Shown here piece after piece: positions 15,894-24,760 of a DNA stretch of 64,000 nucleotides. How positions within the stretch are numbered: the first letter of the stretch is position 1; each line of letters opens with the position of its first letter. The stretch covers positions 20,711-84,710 of the forward strand of contig JAFSCI010000029.1 in the NCBI GenBank assembly GCA_017436815.1, in the 5' to 3' direction. The notes under the pieces were generated by a model. It saw nothing but the letters and a program-made list of their open reading frames with translations, was not told the origin of the DNA and ran no database searches. The translations under genes were made by a program, and so were the position numbers. Origin of the DNA: Clostridia bacterium. GTDB taxonomy: Bacteria; Bacillota; Clostridia; Oscillospirales; Acutalibacteraceae.

Positions 15894-17279
15894 CTAGTTG
15901 CTAAAGTAATTTTTGTAACTATATTTAGTTCCCGTTGCCGTAGGCGAGGGCTCGTTAGCGTAAGGAACGTGGTTAAGCTGACGCATTCTTTCGGTGGTCA
16001 GATTAAAATAATTGTGGTATAAAAATGCAAGCAGCGGACTGTTGGTAATAGGATCGTCAAAGGTGATGTCGCACTCGTACCATTCGTTATCGAGTTGCAC
16101 CGCATTCCATTGGTGAGCGCCGCCTGCATCGCCGCGAACAACGGTGCAGTTTATGCCCGCCATTAAGCACAAATGCTGGAATGCCTCTGAGTACGATTCG
16201 CAAACGCCTTTGCCCTTAACCAAAACGCCGTATGCGGTCCAGTCGTCAGGAACGGCGTTGGTCCAGGAGGCCGAGGTGTTATATTTTGCGTTTAGTAAAA
16301 TTTCATCGTAAATTGCCTTTTCTTTTTCAACGTCGGGCAGCGTCGGGTCAATTTTACTTAAAATGCTTTTTGTTTTTGCATCAAAAGCCGTTTTCTTGGC
16401 TAAAATTGAAGATTTCAGCGAGCTTGAAACCTCTACACAGTAGCCGTCGGCATCTTTGTTGGTGTTAGTGCCGTCGGAAAAATTAAGATACATTCCGCCT
16501 GCATTTTCCAGTCCGTCGTGCAGAATGGTGCAGCTCATAGACAGATAAAACAGATGCGGATTATCGGCAATAACTGCATCAAGCACGGCCGCAACGCTCT
16601 CAAACGTGCGCGACTGCTTGAAGGTTACCTTGTAGGTAAAACTCTCTGCCGCATTAACAATCTGGCTGTAAAGCACCTTTTCGTGCAGATCTAAAAGATT
16701 ATAACGGTAGCGCTGTTTGAAATCCAGCGGAGTATGCTCTTTTGGACCGGAATTATCACCCTGCGTTGTATCAGAGGTGGTTGTATCAGACGATGGATTG
16801 TCTGACTCAGCGGTATTATCGTTATCCGATGAACCTGTCGGTGTCGAGGTTACGGTTTCGGGCTCAACAGTGTCGGGCCCGTGCAAGTCCTCAAGGTCCT
16901 CAATGCTGGGGGGGAGCGCAGGGCCGCTGGGCTTATTATCGGAGTCGGAGGAGTCATCGTCAGACGTACCCGGCTTGCTTACGGTTATCTCAACCGCTTT
17001 CTCGCCGTCGGGAGTGGTGATCTGGCTTATTACAATGTCGGGCTTAGATACAACGCTTACCACCTTAGAGGTAGTTGTAGTCGAGGGCGTTTGTATAGGG
17101 TCAGACGTGGTATCAGACGACGGTGAGTCGCTCGATGCGGTAACGCTTTGCTCGCTCGAATCGGGCACTTCGCTCTCATTCAAAACAATACTGCCCTGGT
17201 GTGTCTGAGTTAAAAAAGTACAACCAACCGTACTGATACATAAACATAAAGCCAAACATAAAACGAGAAATTTTTTCAT
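15894..17279 (-). CDS. Lipoprotein with transglutaminase-like domain
   Basis: The start is ATG 17279, seven bases after GGAGG; an in-frame TTG at 17285 is too close to the ribosome site. The signal sequence ends in a lipobox (STVGC, residues about 18-22). A Ser/Thr/Asp/Pro-rich linker (about 25-195) leads to a globular domain with the transglutaminase-like Cys-His-Asp triad: GVCESYSEAF, AHQWNAV and YECDITFDD (about 345-410). Such domains act as cysteine peptidases or transamidases, or lack known activity, on Gram-positive surfaces. The linker probably spans the cell wall. It appears to be in an operon with the upstream zinc-ribbon protein. Confidence 0.85.
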   Translation of the reverse strand: MKKFLVLCLALCLCISTVGCTFLTQTHQGSIVLNESEVPDSSEQSVTASSDSPSSDTTSDPIQTPSTTTTSKVVSVVSKPDIVISQITTPDGEKAVEITVSKPGTSDDDSSDSDNKPSGPALPPSIEDLEDLHGPDTVEPETVTSTPTGSSDNDNTAESDNPSSDTTTSDTTQGDNSGPKEHTPLDFKQRYRYNLLDLHEKVLYSQIVNAAESFTYKVTFKQSRTFESVAAVLDAVIADNPHLFYLSMSCTILHDGLENAGGMYLNFSDGTNTNKDADGYCVEVSSSLKSSILAKKTAFDAKTKSILSKIDPTLPDVEKEKAIYDEILLNAKYNTSASWTNAVPDDWTAYGVLVKGKGVCESYSEAFQHLCLMAGINCTVVRGDAGGAHQWNAVQLDNEWYECDITFDDPITNSPLLAFLYHNYFNLTTERMRQLNHVPYANEPSPTATGTKYSYKNYFSN

Positions 17280-17311
17280 ATCCAAGCCTCCTTTTTAAAA
17301 TACGAAATTGT

Positions 17312-17620
17312 TTATTTATTTAAAGATTTTCCGCAGTCGGGGCAGGAAATACGCTTGAACGAAAATCTTGCGCCGCAAAACGGACATTCATACCCCGAAT
17401 TTAAGGTTTCGGTCTTTTTATCCTTTTCTTTTACGAACAAAAACTGTCCGTGCTCGGCCTTGTTTTTTATAAGTCTGCCGAGCATTAAAGCCAAAAACGG
17501 CACGTATACAAAACCTAAAACAACGGCCACCTGAAAGCCAACGTTAAAATATGTAAGCACTATTGCCGCAATGGGTGCAACAATAAAGAAAATGACCAGA
17601 ATTGCCTTTAGAGTTTTCAA
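17312..17620 (-). CDS. Small membrane protein with C-terminal zinc ribbon
   Basis: This 102-residue protein has two hydrophobic helices (about 5-25 and 29-50), a charged segment, and a C-terminal four-cysteine ribbon (CPFCGARFSFKRISCPDCG) that likely binds zinc. The start is TTG, preceded by AAGGGTGA. It lies 32 bp upstream of the transglutaminase-like lipoprotein and shares its promoter at 17652-17680. The function is unknown. Confidence 0.75.
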   Translation of the reverse strand: MKTLKAILVIFFIVAPIAAIVLTYFNVGFQVAVVLGFVYVPFLALMLGRLIKNKAEHGQFLFVKEKDKKTETLNSGYECPFCGARFSFKRISCPDCGKSLNK

Positions 17621-17651
17621 AAAATCACCCTTAATATTTACGTCTATTTAC

Positions 17652-17680
17652 ATAATACCATAAAAGAGCGAAGTTTTCAA
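17652..17680 (-). promoter_or_regulatory. SigA-type promoter for the zinc-ribbon/transglutaminase pair
   Basis: On the minus strand TTGAAA (17680-17675) and TATTAT (17657-17652) are spaced by 17 bp, about 30 bp ahead of the TTG start at 17620. Confidence 0.72.
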
Positions 17681-17686
17681 TAGAGC

Positions 17687-17716
17687 AAAACGGCACCCGA
17701 AAAATCGGGTGCCGTT
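17687..17716 (-). terminator. Terminator of the EF-G-like gene
   Basis: A perfect 12-bp stem (AACGGCACCCGA/TCGGGTGCCGTT) with a 4-nt loop lies 17 bp after the stop of the EF-G-like gene and ends in TTTT on the minus strand. Confidence 0.9.
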
Positions 17717-17732
17717 AACATTTAACAATAGA

Positions 17733-19787
17733 TTATTCTTTATTTGCTGCTTCAATAACCTTAGCGGCTATCATAGCAGGGGCTTCTTCGTAACGGGTAA
17801 ACTCGAACGAGAAGGTTGCGCGGCCTCTTGTTATAGAGCGCATAGAGGTCGAGAAATCACTCATCTCGCCAACGGGAACCTCTGCAACAACCTCCTGAAT
17901 ACCGTTTTGTTGCGGATTCATACCGATTACTCTGCCGCGGCGCTTGTTTATATCGCCAATAACGTCACCCAAATTATCATCAGGGATATATGCGTTAAGT
18001 GTGCCAATGGGCTCAAGTAATACGGGGTTTGCCTTCGGAATACCCTCTTTGTAAGCAATAGCAGCGGCGGTTTTGAATGCCATTTCAGACGAGTCAACAG
18101 GGTGGTACGAACCGTCTACCAATGTGGCTTTTAGTCCAACAACGGGGTAGCCTGCAAGAGTACCCTTAATAACGCTGTCTCTAAGACCCTTTTCAACTGC
18201 GGGGAAGAAGTTTTTGGGAACGGCGCCGCCGAATACCTTTTCTTCGAATATCATTTCTTCACTGTCGCAAGGCTCAAACTCGATCCAAACGTCACCGAAC
18301 TGACCGTGTCCGCCCGACTGCTTTTTATGTCTGCCCTGAACCTTAACGAACTTCTTAATGGTTTCACGGTATGCAACCTTCGGTGTCTGTAAAATAACGT
18401 CAACACCGAATTTTGCCTTTAATTTAGATACCAAAACGTCTAAGTGCTGCTCGCCGAGACCCGAGATTAACTGCTCTTTGGTTTCGTTGTTTACGGTAAA
18501 CTTAACGGTTGGGTCTTCTTCCATAAGTCTTGTAAGACCTGCGGCGATTTTTTCTTCATCACCCTTTGCCTTGGGGTAAATAGCAAGGGTTAAATTGGGT
18601 ATTGCAAACTCAGGCGGAGTGATTGTAACCTTTGCGTTTTCGGCGCATAAAGTATCACCCGTAATAACGCTCGAAAGCTTTGCAACCGAGCCGATATCAC
18701 CTGCGCAGATTTCCTTTGTTTCTTCCTGCTTTGCGCCTTTTATAAACATAATTTTGTTAAGGCGCTCTTCACTGCCTGTTCTTGAGTTTATAAGCTTAAT
18801 ATCGGCGGTTACCTTACCGCTTATAACCTTAAAGTAGGATAATTTACCAACAAACGGGTCGGCAATTGTTTTAAATACAATGGCTGCTGCGGGAGCGGAT
18901 TCATCGGTAGCGAGCATAACCTTTTCATCACCCTTAACAGCACGGTATTGGCTTTCGGCCGCAGAGGGCATAATCTTAGTTAATATCTCCAGAGTTAAAT
19001 CTACCGCTGCGCCGCTGTTACCAATGCCGCAGAATACGGGCTGAATATCGCCGTTTTTAACACCGAAAGATAATGCCTTGATAATCTCTTGTTCAGTAAA
19101 TGCCTCGCCCGAGAAATATTTTTCCATAAGCTCTTCGTCGACCGATGCAACTGCCTCAACAAAAATGTCGTGCATACCCTGAATTTCATCGTTGTAAGCG
19201 TCAAGAGGATACTCTTTTGCGTTTATGCCGTCGTAAGAATAAGCCTTACCTGTAATAAGGTTTACGTAGCAAACGGTAACGTCATGGTCAATTAAAGGCA
19301 CAACAACGGGGCAGATGCTCGCGCCGTATTTACCGACTAAAGCCGACATAACTCTGTAAAAATGCGAGTGTGTGGAATCGAGCTTATTTACAAAGAATGC
19401 AACAGGCTTGCCTAAAGCCTTTGCTTTATCAAAGCTTTGCTCTGCGCCAACCGTAAGACCCGATTTACCCGATAATACAATAAGCGCGTTATCTGCCGCG
19501 CATAAAGCCTCAGACACCGAACCTGCAAAGTCGAACAGTCCGGGAACGTCGAGAAGATTTATTTTCTTATCAAAAACTTCGATAGGGCAAACGGCTGTGC
19601 CGATAGATACCTTACGCTTTTTCTCCTCAGCGTCAAAGTCCATAAAGGTTGTTGCGTCTTCTGTAGAGCCAATGCGGTCTATAACCTTGCCGTAATACAA
19701 AAAAGCATCTGCAAGGGTAGTTTTACCCGAGCCGCCGTGGCCAAGCAGAGCTAAATTTAAAATGTTGTTTGCAGAATACTGTTTCAA
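17733..19787 (-). CDS. EF-G-like translational GTPase (FusA2 subfamily)
   Basis: The protein of about 684 residues has the full EF-G domain set: G domain with P-loop GHGGSGKTT, NKLD and G3 DVPGLFDF, domain II, and domains III-V, including the C-terminal EVPVGEMSDFSTSMRSITRGRATFSFEF typical of EF-G. The G3 box lacks the catalytic His of canonical DTPGH, and the TetM/EF-G switch I threonine context differs (TTFMDFDAEEKKRKVSI). It therefore belongs to the EF-G-like paralogue group of uncertain role rather than housekeeping FusA. I prefer TTG 19787, preceded by AAAGGGTG, over a TTG at 19805 that lies in the ribosome site. It is transcribed alone. Confidence 0.85.
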   Translation of the reverse strand: MKQYSANNILNLALLGHGGSGKTTLADAFLYYGKVIDRIGSTEDATTFMDFDAEEKKRKVSIGTAVCPIEVFDKKINLLDVPGLFDFAGSVSEALCAADNALIVLSGKSGLTVGAEQSFDKAKALGKPVAFFVNKLDSTHSHFYRVMSALVGKYGASICPVVVPLIDHDVTVCYVNLITGKAYSYDGINAKEYPLDAYNDEIQGMHDIFVEAVASVDEELMEKYFSGEAFTEQEIIKALSFGVKNGDIQPVFCGIGNSGAAVDLTLEILTKIMPSAAESQYRAVKGDEKVMLATDESAPAAAIVFKTIADPFVGKLSYFKVISGKVTADIKLINSRTGSEERLNKIMFIKGAKQEETKEICAGDIGSVAKLSSVITGDTLCAENAKVTITPPEFAIPNLTLAIYPKAKGDEEKIAAGLTRLMEEDPTVKFTVNNETKEQLISGLGEQHLDVLVSKLKAKFGVDVILQTPKVAYRETIKKFVKVQGRHKKQSGGHGQFGDVWIEFEPCDSEEMIFEEKVFGGAVPKNFFPAVEKGLRDSVIKGTLAGYPVVGLKATLVDGSYHPVDSSEMAFKTAAAIAYKEGIPKANPVLLEPIGTLNAYIPDDNLGDVIGDINKRRGRVIGMNPQQNGIQEVVAEVPVGEMSDFSTSMRSITRGRATFSFEFTRYEEAPAMIAAKVIEAANKE

Positions 19788-19860
19788 GTGGATACACCCT
19801 TTCAAATTTTAAAACCCAAAATTATGTATAACAAGGGCTTTAATTTAATATTGCCATATA

Positions 19861-19889
19861 AGTATAACACAGTTTATAGTAACTTTCAA
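19861..19889 (-). promoter_or_regulatory. SigA-type promoter of the EF-G-like gene
   Basis: On the minus strand TTGAAA (19889-19884) and TATACT (19866-19861) are spaced by 17 bp, with about 70 bp of leader before the TTG start. Confidence 0.75.
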
Positions 19890-19950
19890 CTAATTTCTTT
19901 TAACTTTTTGTATAATTTTTATGCATAATTTCTAGCAAATAGCACAAAAA

Positions 19951-19985
19951 AAGGCAAAAAAAGGGAGAATGATGGCCATTCTCCC
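19951..19985 (-). terminator. Terminator of the Nudix/esterase operon
   Basis: On the minus strand GGGAGAATG/CATTCTCCC with a 5-nt loop is followed by seven T residues, 20 bp after the esterase stop codon. Confidence 0.9.
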
Positions 19986-20005
19986 AAAAAGAACGTATAA
20001 AATTT

Positions 20006-20863
20006 TTACAGTTTAGACGAATAAGGCGCTCTGTTTATGGGAGCGTTTGCTTCGTCGGGATTATTGAATAATCGCTCGAGCCAGTTTATGCACATAGGCA
20101 TCCAGCCGTTAAAGTCGGGCTCGTTGTGACCGACCTGAGCGGTACCAAGGCTTAGTCCGTGCCAGCCGTTAGGGAATATGTGCATCTCAAACGGAATATT
20201 GTTCTCGCACAAAGCCTTGCCGAATAAAATGCTGTCCTCAACCGGAACGGCGTTATCTCTGAAGGTATGGAATATAAATGCGGGCGGATTATTTTTGTTT
20301 ACGTTTTTGTGCAGGTTAAGAGCGTGGTAAACGGTGTCGTAATCGTTGTCACCCACCAGACGCTTAGCATCGGCCTCGGAGTTTTCAAGCCAGGAGGTAG
20401 AAATTACGGGGTAGCCTAAAATAATGGCGTTTGGCTTGTTTTCTGAGTTCTCACAGCCCGATAGCTGCTGGATTTTGGGGTCAGACCAGTATGTACCAAG
20501 GCTTGCGGTTAAGTGACCGCCTGCCGAAAAGCCGCAAACTGCAATTTGGTCCTTTATAACGCCCCACTCATCTGCATTTTCTCTTATTATTTTCATAGTT
20601 TTGCACAGGTCTATGAGCGATGCGGGGAAAACCGCGGCCTCTTTAATTGAATAATAAAGCACAAAGGTGTTGTAGCCTGCAGCGGCAAAGTTCAAAGCAA
20701 CGGGGTCGGCCTCGCGCGATGAACAAAACCAGTAACCGCCACCAGGGCATACCACTACTGCGGGGCGTTTTTTAGAATATGGCATCTCATCGGACTGCTC
20801 GTATAAATATGCGTTAAAATATACCGTTTTGTCATCGTTCAAATAAATGGTTTTCGTAATCAT
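20006..20863 (-). CDS. Alpha/beta hydrolase, esterase (BD-FAE / acetyl-esterase type)
   Basis: The 285-residue cytoplasmic protein shows the oxyanion-hole segment VVCPGGGYWFCSSRE, the nucleophile elbow GFSAGGH (Ser near 110), an acid in FHTFRDNAVPVEDS and the catalytic His in PNGWHGLSLG. This pattern is that of carbohydrate acetyl-esterases and related alpha/beta hydrolases. It probably deacetylates imported oligosaccharides, but the substrate cannot be read from sequence. It starts two bases after the Nudix stop, with GGTGA inside that gene, forming a two-gene operon. Confidence 0.87.
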   Translation of the reverse strand: MITKTIYLNDDKTVYFNAYLYEQSDEMPYSKKRPAVVVCPGGGYWFCSSREADPVALNFAAAGYNTFVLYYSIKEAAVFPASLIDLCKTMKIIRENADEWGVIKDQIAVCGFSAGGHLTASLGTYWSDPKIQQLSGCENSENKPNAIILGYPVISTSWLENSEADAKRLVGDNDYDTVYHALNLHKNVNKNNPPAFIFHTFRDNAVPVEDSILFGKALCENNIPFEMHIFPNGWHGLSLGTAQVGHNEPDFNGWMPMCINWLERLFNNPDEANAPINRAPYSSKL

Positions 20864-20865
20864 TT

Positions 20866-21408
20866 TTATTCACCTTTTTCCATTAATAAGTATGCCTTTA
20901 AAATTGCGGCTTGTGTTTTAGAGTCGGCAAGCTCGTTTTTTAAAACCATATCTACCGCCGTTTTAAGCGGAATTTTTACGGGCTCTAAAAATTCGTCTTC
21001 GTCAGGGTCGGTATCACAAAACGAAAGGCCGGTTGCAAGGTACATATGTATTATCTCACCGCAGTACCCAGGCGACGGGTAAAGCTCACCCAAAAAGACG
21101 TAGTTTTGGGCAATAGCGCCAACCTCTTCTTTGAGTTCTCTTTTGCCCGCTTCTAAGGGATCTTCGCCCTTTTCGAGTTTTCCTGCGGGGATTTCGGTTA
21201 CTACCTTAAAATACGGGTAGCGAAACTGCTGCACCATATATACGTTGCCGTCGTCATCAAGCGGCACAACGCATACTCCGCCGTTGTGCTCAACAATCTC
21301 CCTGATAGCCGTTTTGCCGTTTGGAAGCAGAGCCTCATCACGCCTTAAATTTATGATTTTGCCCTTGTACATATATTCTTTTTTCAGTTGCTTTTCTTCA
21401 AGATTCAT
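20866..21408 (-). CDS. Nudix hydrolase, ADP-ribose pyrophosphatase type
   Basis: The Nudix box GKLEKGEDPLEAGKRELKEE (about residues 84-103) matches Gx5Ex7REUxEExGU, and the upstream VQQFRYP and downstream SPGYCGEIIHMYLA match ADP-ribose pyrophosphatases (NudF/YqkG). These cleave ADP-ribose to AMP and ribose-5-phosphate. I start at ATG 21408, preceded by AAGGTGG; a longer frame begins in the promoter region. It is divergent from the M14 peptidase gene, with only 56 bp between the starts. Confidence 0.88.
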   Translation of the reverse strand: MNLEEKQLKKEYMYKGKIINLRRDEALLPNGKTAIREIVEHNGGVCVVPLDDDGNVYMVQQFRYPYFKVVTEIPAGKLEKGEDPLEAGKRELKEEVGAIAQNYVFLGELYPSPGYCGEIIHMYLATGLSFCDTDPDEDEFLEPVKIPLKTAVDMVLKNELADSKTQAAILKAYLLMEKGE

Positions 21409-21464
21409 TTTATCCACCTTTTTTGACATATACATTTAATATAAAATTATTGAGGAGCATTTTT

Positions 21465-22367
21465 ATGGACGATATTGTAAATTTTAGGACAAACGACTAT
21501 AGCCAAACAAAGCAGTATATATTAAAGCTTTGCGAAAAATACCCCTTTTTAGAAAAACAGATTATCGGAAAATCTTGTATGGGACGGGATATTTATGCCC
21601 TAAAGCTTGGCCGAAGCTATGAGTACGTGCTGCTTGCCGCCGCCTTCCACGGCAGCGAGCATATAACAAGCACACTTCTGCTTAAATTTATGGAAAATTT
21701 GTGTTACGCCCTTGCAAATTGCGGCTCAATTGCGGGCTTTAACGCCCCGAGAGCTATGTACGGCCGAGCGGTTATAGTAGTGCCCCTTGTTAACCCCGAT
21801 GGCTGCGAGGTGTCTATTCACTCTGCGGCGGGAGCGGGATATATGGCACAAAAAATAGCCAGACTCTGTAAAAACGACTACGCTCACTGGAACGCAAATA
21901 TAAGGGGAGTAGATATAAACCATAATTTTGACGCCGGCTGGAGTGAACTCCACGCCCTTGAGCAAAAAAACGGTATTTTAGGCCCTGCGCCCACCCGCTA
22001 CGGCGGAGTCAAACCCCACTCCGAGCCCGAAACGGTAGCCCTTGTAGATTTATGCCATAAATACCGAATCCGTCACGTTGCGGCATTTCACTCGCAGGGC
22101 GAGGTTATATACTGGAATTACGGATCCAAAACACCCAAAAACAGCGAGAAAATGGCGCAGATAATGGCATCCTCAAGCGGATATGCCCTTGACGTGCCGA
22201 CTTCTCTTGCTACAGGCGGCGGCTTTAAGGACTGGTTTATACATACATTTAACCGACCCGGCTTTACCATAGAGGTTGGCAAAGGCGAAAACCCTTTAGA
22301 CCCGAAAATTCTGCCCGAGCTTTATAAACAAGTAGAAGAAATGATAATGCTCTGTGCCATTATGTGA
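21465..22367 (+). CDS. M14 zinc carboxypeptidase-like protein (murein peptide peptidase type)
   Basis: The product of about 300 residues has the M14 zinc site: HGSEH (His and Glu ligands, about residue 60), a substrate-binding region NPDGCEVS / GVDINHNFDAGW, the third ligand His in AAFHSQGE, and the catalytic Glu in FTIEVGKGENP. The GVDINHNF and E(V)GxGxNP patterns resemble gamma-D-glutamyl-diamino-acid peptidases (MpaA/ENP I), which cut murein peptides. No signal peptide or LysM domain is present, so a cytoplasmic recycling role is likely. The start is ATG 21465 after GAGGAG. Confidence 0.87.
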   Translation: MDDIVNFRTNDYSQTKQYILKLCEKYPFLEKQIIGKSCMGRDIYALKLGRSYEYVLLAAAFHGSEHITSTLLLKFMENLCYALANCGSIAGFNAPRAMYGRAVIVVPLVNPDGCEVSIHSAAGAGYMAQKIARLCKNDYAHWNANIRGVDINHNFDAGWSELHALEQKNGILGPAPTRYGGVKPHSEPETVALVDLCHKYRIRHVAAFHSQGEVIYWNYGSKTPKNSEKMAQIMASSSGYALDVPTSLATGGGFKDWFIHTFNRPGFTIEVGKGENPLDPKILPELYKQVEEMIMLCAIM

Positions 22368-22416
22368 TTTTAGTATATTGTACATAATTTATTTTATAAT
22401 TTCAATATAAAAATTA

Positions 22417-22438
22417 AAGCGGCAAAGCCGCTTTTTTT
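22417..22438 (+). terminator. Terminator of the M14 peptidase gene
   Basis: A 7-bp stem AAGCGGC/GCCGCTT with an AAA loop is followed by five further T residues. Confidence 0.9.
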
Positions 22439-22453
22439 GTACAAAAAAATATG

Positions 22454-22482
22454 TTGAAAAATGATTGATATAAATGTAAAAT
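22454..22482 (+). promoter_or_regulatory. SigA-type promoter of the cofE-like/guaA operon
   Basis: TTGAAA (22454-22459) and TAAAAT (22477-22482) are spaced by 17 bp. The leader of about 60 nt before the ATG at 22549 is too short for a purine riboswitch and shows no such motif. Confidence 0.7.
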
Positions 22483-22548
22483 AATATGGTAGTATATTAT
22501 TGTTAATTTTTCACTCCGGGCGTATTCGTGCGGGAAAGGATGTTTTAT

Positions 22549-23748
22549 ATGGAAAACAAACAGAGAAGAATTGGTACGGTATCTATGGGTATTCGTTGTC
22601 CGATTATCAGACAGGGCGACGACTTAGCCACCATAGTTTCCGACAGCGTGCTTGAGGCCGCTAAAGATGAAGGCTTCGCCATAAAAGAGCGCGACGTTAT
22701 AGCTTTAACCGAAAGTATAGTCGCACGCGCTCAGGGCAACTACGCAACTATTGACGATATAGCCCAAGATGTAAAAGCAAAAACGGGCGGCGGCACAGTA
22801 GGCGTAATTTTCCCGATTTTATCGCGCAACCGCTTTGCCATTGTTTTAAAGGGAATTGCAAAGGGCGTTAAAAAGGTAGTTTTAATGCTTTCCTACCCGT
22901 CAGATGAGGTTGGTAACTCCCTTGCCACACTCGATATTATTGATGAGGCAGGCATAAATCCGTATAGCGACGTTTTGACTCTTGAGCGCTACCGTGAGGT
23001 TTTCGGCGTTCAGAAGTTGGAGTTTACCGGCGTAGATTACGTAGAGTATTATCAGAATTTAATTAAAGAATGCGGCGCTGAGGTAGAAATTATATTCGCA
23101 AACCAGGCCAAAGCAATTTTAGATTATACCGATACCGTAATTGCTTGCGACATTCACACCCGCGCCCGTACCAAGCGCCTTTTATTACAAGGGGGAGCCA
23201 AAACCGTTTTAGGCCTTGACGATATTTTAAATGCACCCGTTAATAACAGCGGCTGCAACGAGAAGTACGGTCTGCTCGGCTCCAATAAATCTACCGAAGA
23301 AACCGTAAAACTGTTCCCCCGTGCCTGCCAGAACTTAGTCGAAGAAATTCAGGCTAAAATTAAAGCCGCCACAGGCAAACACGTAGAGGTTATGGTCTAC
23401 GGCGACGGCGCATTCAAAGACCCCAAGGGCAAAATCTGGGAGCTTGCTGATCCGGTTGTATCTCCCGCATTTACAAGCGGCCTGGTTGGTACTCCCAATG
23501 AGTTAAAGCTTAAATATCTTGCCGATAATGATTTTAAGGATTTAAGCGGCGACGCCCTTAAAAAAGCTATTGAAGACAGTATTAAAGCCAAAAGCGGCAG
23601 TCTGGTCGGCAATATGGCGGCTCAGGGCACAACTCCCCGCCAGCTAACCGACCTTATAGGCTCGCTCTGCGACTTAACAAGCGGCTCGGGCGATAAAGGC
23701 ACACCCGTAATTTTGGTTCAGGGTTATTTTGATAACTACACTAATTAA
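22549..23748 (+). CDS. CofE-like (F420-0:glutamate ligase fold) protein
   Basis: The 399-residue protein resembles coenzyme F420-0:gamma-glutamyl ligase (CofE/FbiB N-domain). It has an N-terminal GIRCPIIRQGDDLATIVSDSV, the ERDVIALTESIVARAQG segment, and later VMVYGDGAFKDPKGKIWELADPV and the GTPNELKLKYLAD region. In archaea and actinobacteria this fold adds glutamate to F420. F420 synthesis is not expected in this organism and no other cof gene is nearby, so the true substrate may be another gamma-glutamyl acceptor. It lies 10 bp upstream of the GMP synthase subunit. The start is ATG 22549 after AAAGGA. Confidence 0.75.
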   Translation: MENKQRRIGTVSMGIRCPIIRQGDDLATIVSDSVLEAAKDEGFAIKERDVIALTESIVARAQGNYATIDDIAQDVKAKTGGGTVGVIFPILSRNRFAIVLKGIAKGVKKVVLMLSYPSDEVGNSLATLDIIDEAGINPYSDVLTLERYREVFGVQKLEFTGVDYVEYYQNLIKECGAEVEIIFANQAKAILDYTDTVIACDIHTRARTKRLLLQGGAKTVLGLDDILNAPVNNSGCNEKYGLLGSNKSTEETVKLFPRACQNLVEEIQAKIKAATGKHVEVMVYGDGAFKDPKGKIWELADPVVSPAFTSGLVGTPNELKLKYLADNDFKDLSGDALKKAIEDSIKAKSGSLVGNMAAQGTTPRQLTDLIGSLCDLTSGSGDKGTPVILVQGYFDNYTN

Positions 23749-23758
23749 GGAGAACTCA

Positions 23759-24760
23759 ATGAGCACAAACGTAAGACCCTCAGATATGGCTCGTATAACC
23801 ACTATAGATCAGGCGAATGACTTTATAAACGAGCAGATAGAGCTGATAAAAGAACAGGTAAAAGACAAAAAAGTGCTTTTGGCACTCTCGGGCGGCGTTG
23901 ATTCGTCTGTTGTTGCAGCGCTTTTAATAAAAGCAATCGGCAAACAGCTGGTTTGCGTTCACGTAAACCACGGACTTATGCGCAAGGGCGAGAGCGAGCA
24001 GGTAATAGAGGTTTTCGGCAAGCAGCTGGATGCTAACTTAATTTACGTAGATGCATCTGAGCGTTACTTAAGCCTCTTAGCAGGCGTTGCCGACCCCGAG
24101 CAAAAGCGCAAAATTATAGGCGCCGAGTTTATAAAAATATTCGATGAAGAGGCCAAAAAGCAGGACTCGATTGAGTTTTTGGCGCAGGGCACGATTTATC
24201 CCGATATTTTAGAGTCTATAAAAGCTAAAGAGAGCGGCAAGCCCGTAAAAAGCCACCACAACGTCGGCGGTTTGCCTGAGGATATGAATTTTACCCTCGT
24301 CGAGCCCGTAAAGCTTTTGTTTAAAGATGAAGTCAGAGTTGTTGGCGAGGCCTTAGGCCTGCCTCACAGTATGGTATACCGTCAGCCGTTCCCCGGCCCT
24401 GGCCTTGGGGTAAGATGCCTTGGCGCAATTACCAAAGACAGATTAGAGGCACTAAGAGAGGCCGATGCTATCTTGCGTGAGGAGTTTGAGCTTTGCGGAC
24501 TTTCAAAACACGTGTGGCAGTATTTTATATCTATGCCCGACTTTAAAAGCGTAGGAGTAAGAAACGAGCAGCGCTACGAGGGCTGGTCGGCAATTATAAG
24601 AGCGGTAAATACTACCGACGCTATGAGCGCCACCATAGAAGAGATCCCCTATGCAGTACTGCATAAAATAACAAACAGAATAACAACCGAGGTCGAAGGC
24701 ATAAACCGTGTCCTATACGATTTAACACCAAAACCTGTTGGTACGATAGAATTCGAGTAA
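23759..24760 (+). CDS. guaA: GMP synthase ATP-pyrophosphatase subunit (no amidotransferase domain)
   Basis: The 333-residue protein contains only the ATP-pyrophosphatase and dimerisation domains of GMP synthase, which adenylate XMP and transfer ammonia to give GMP. The PP-loop LSGGVDSSV is at about residues 45-53; KSHHNVGGLPEDM, RQPFPGPGLGVRCLG and the conserved C-terminal TIEFE complete it. Bacterial GuaA usually carries an N-terminal glutamine amidotransferase of about 200 residues, which is missing here. A separate glutaminase subunit or free ammonia must supply nitrogen. ATG 23759 follows AAGGAGA. A 15-bp palindrome overlaps the stop codon. Confidence 0.9.
   Translation: MSTNVRPSDMARITTIDQANDFINEQIELIKEQVKDKKVLLALSGGVDSSVVAALLIKAIGKQLVCVHVNHGLMRKGESEQVIEVFGKQLDANLIYVDASERYLSLLAGVADPEQKRKIIGAEFIKIFDEEAKKQDSIEFLAQGTIYPDILESIKAKESGKPVKSHHNVGGLPEDMNFTLVEPVKLLFKDEVRVVGEALGLPHSMVYRQPFPGPGLGVRCLGAITKDRLEALREADAILREEFELCGLSKHVWQYFISMPDFKSVGVRNEQRYEGWSAIIRAVNTTDAMSATIEEIPYAVLHKITNRITTEVEGINRVLYDLTPKPVGTIEFE

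Noticed and set aside
22483-22548. A purine riboswitch controlling the guaA operon.
   Set aside because: The leader is only about 60 nt and lacks the three-way junction consensus; nothing riboswitch-like is visible.
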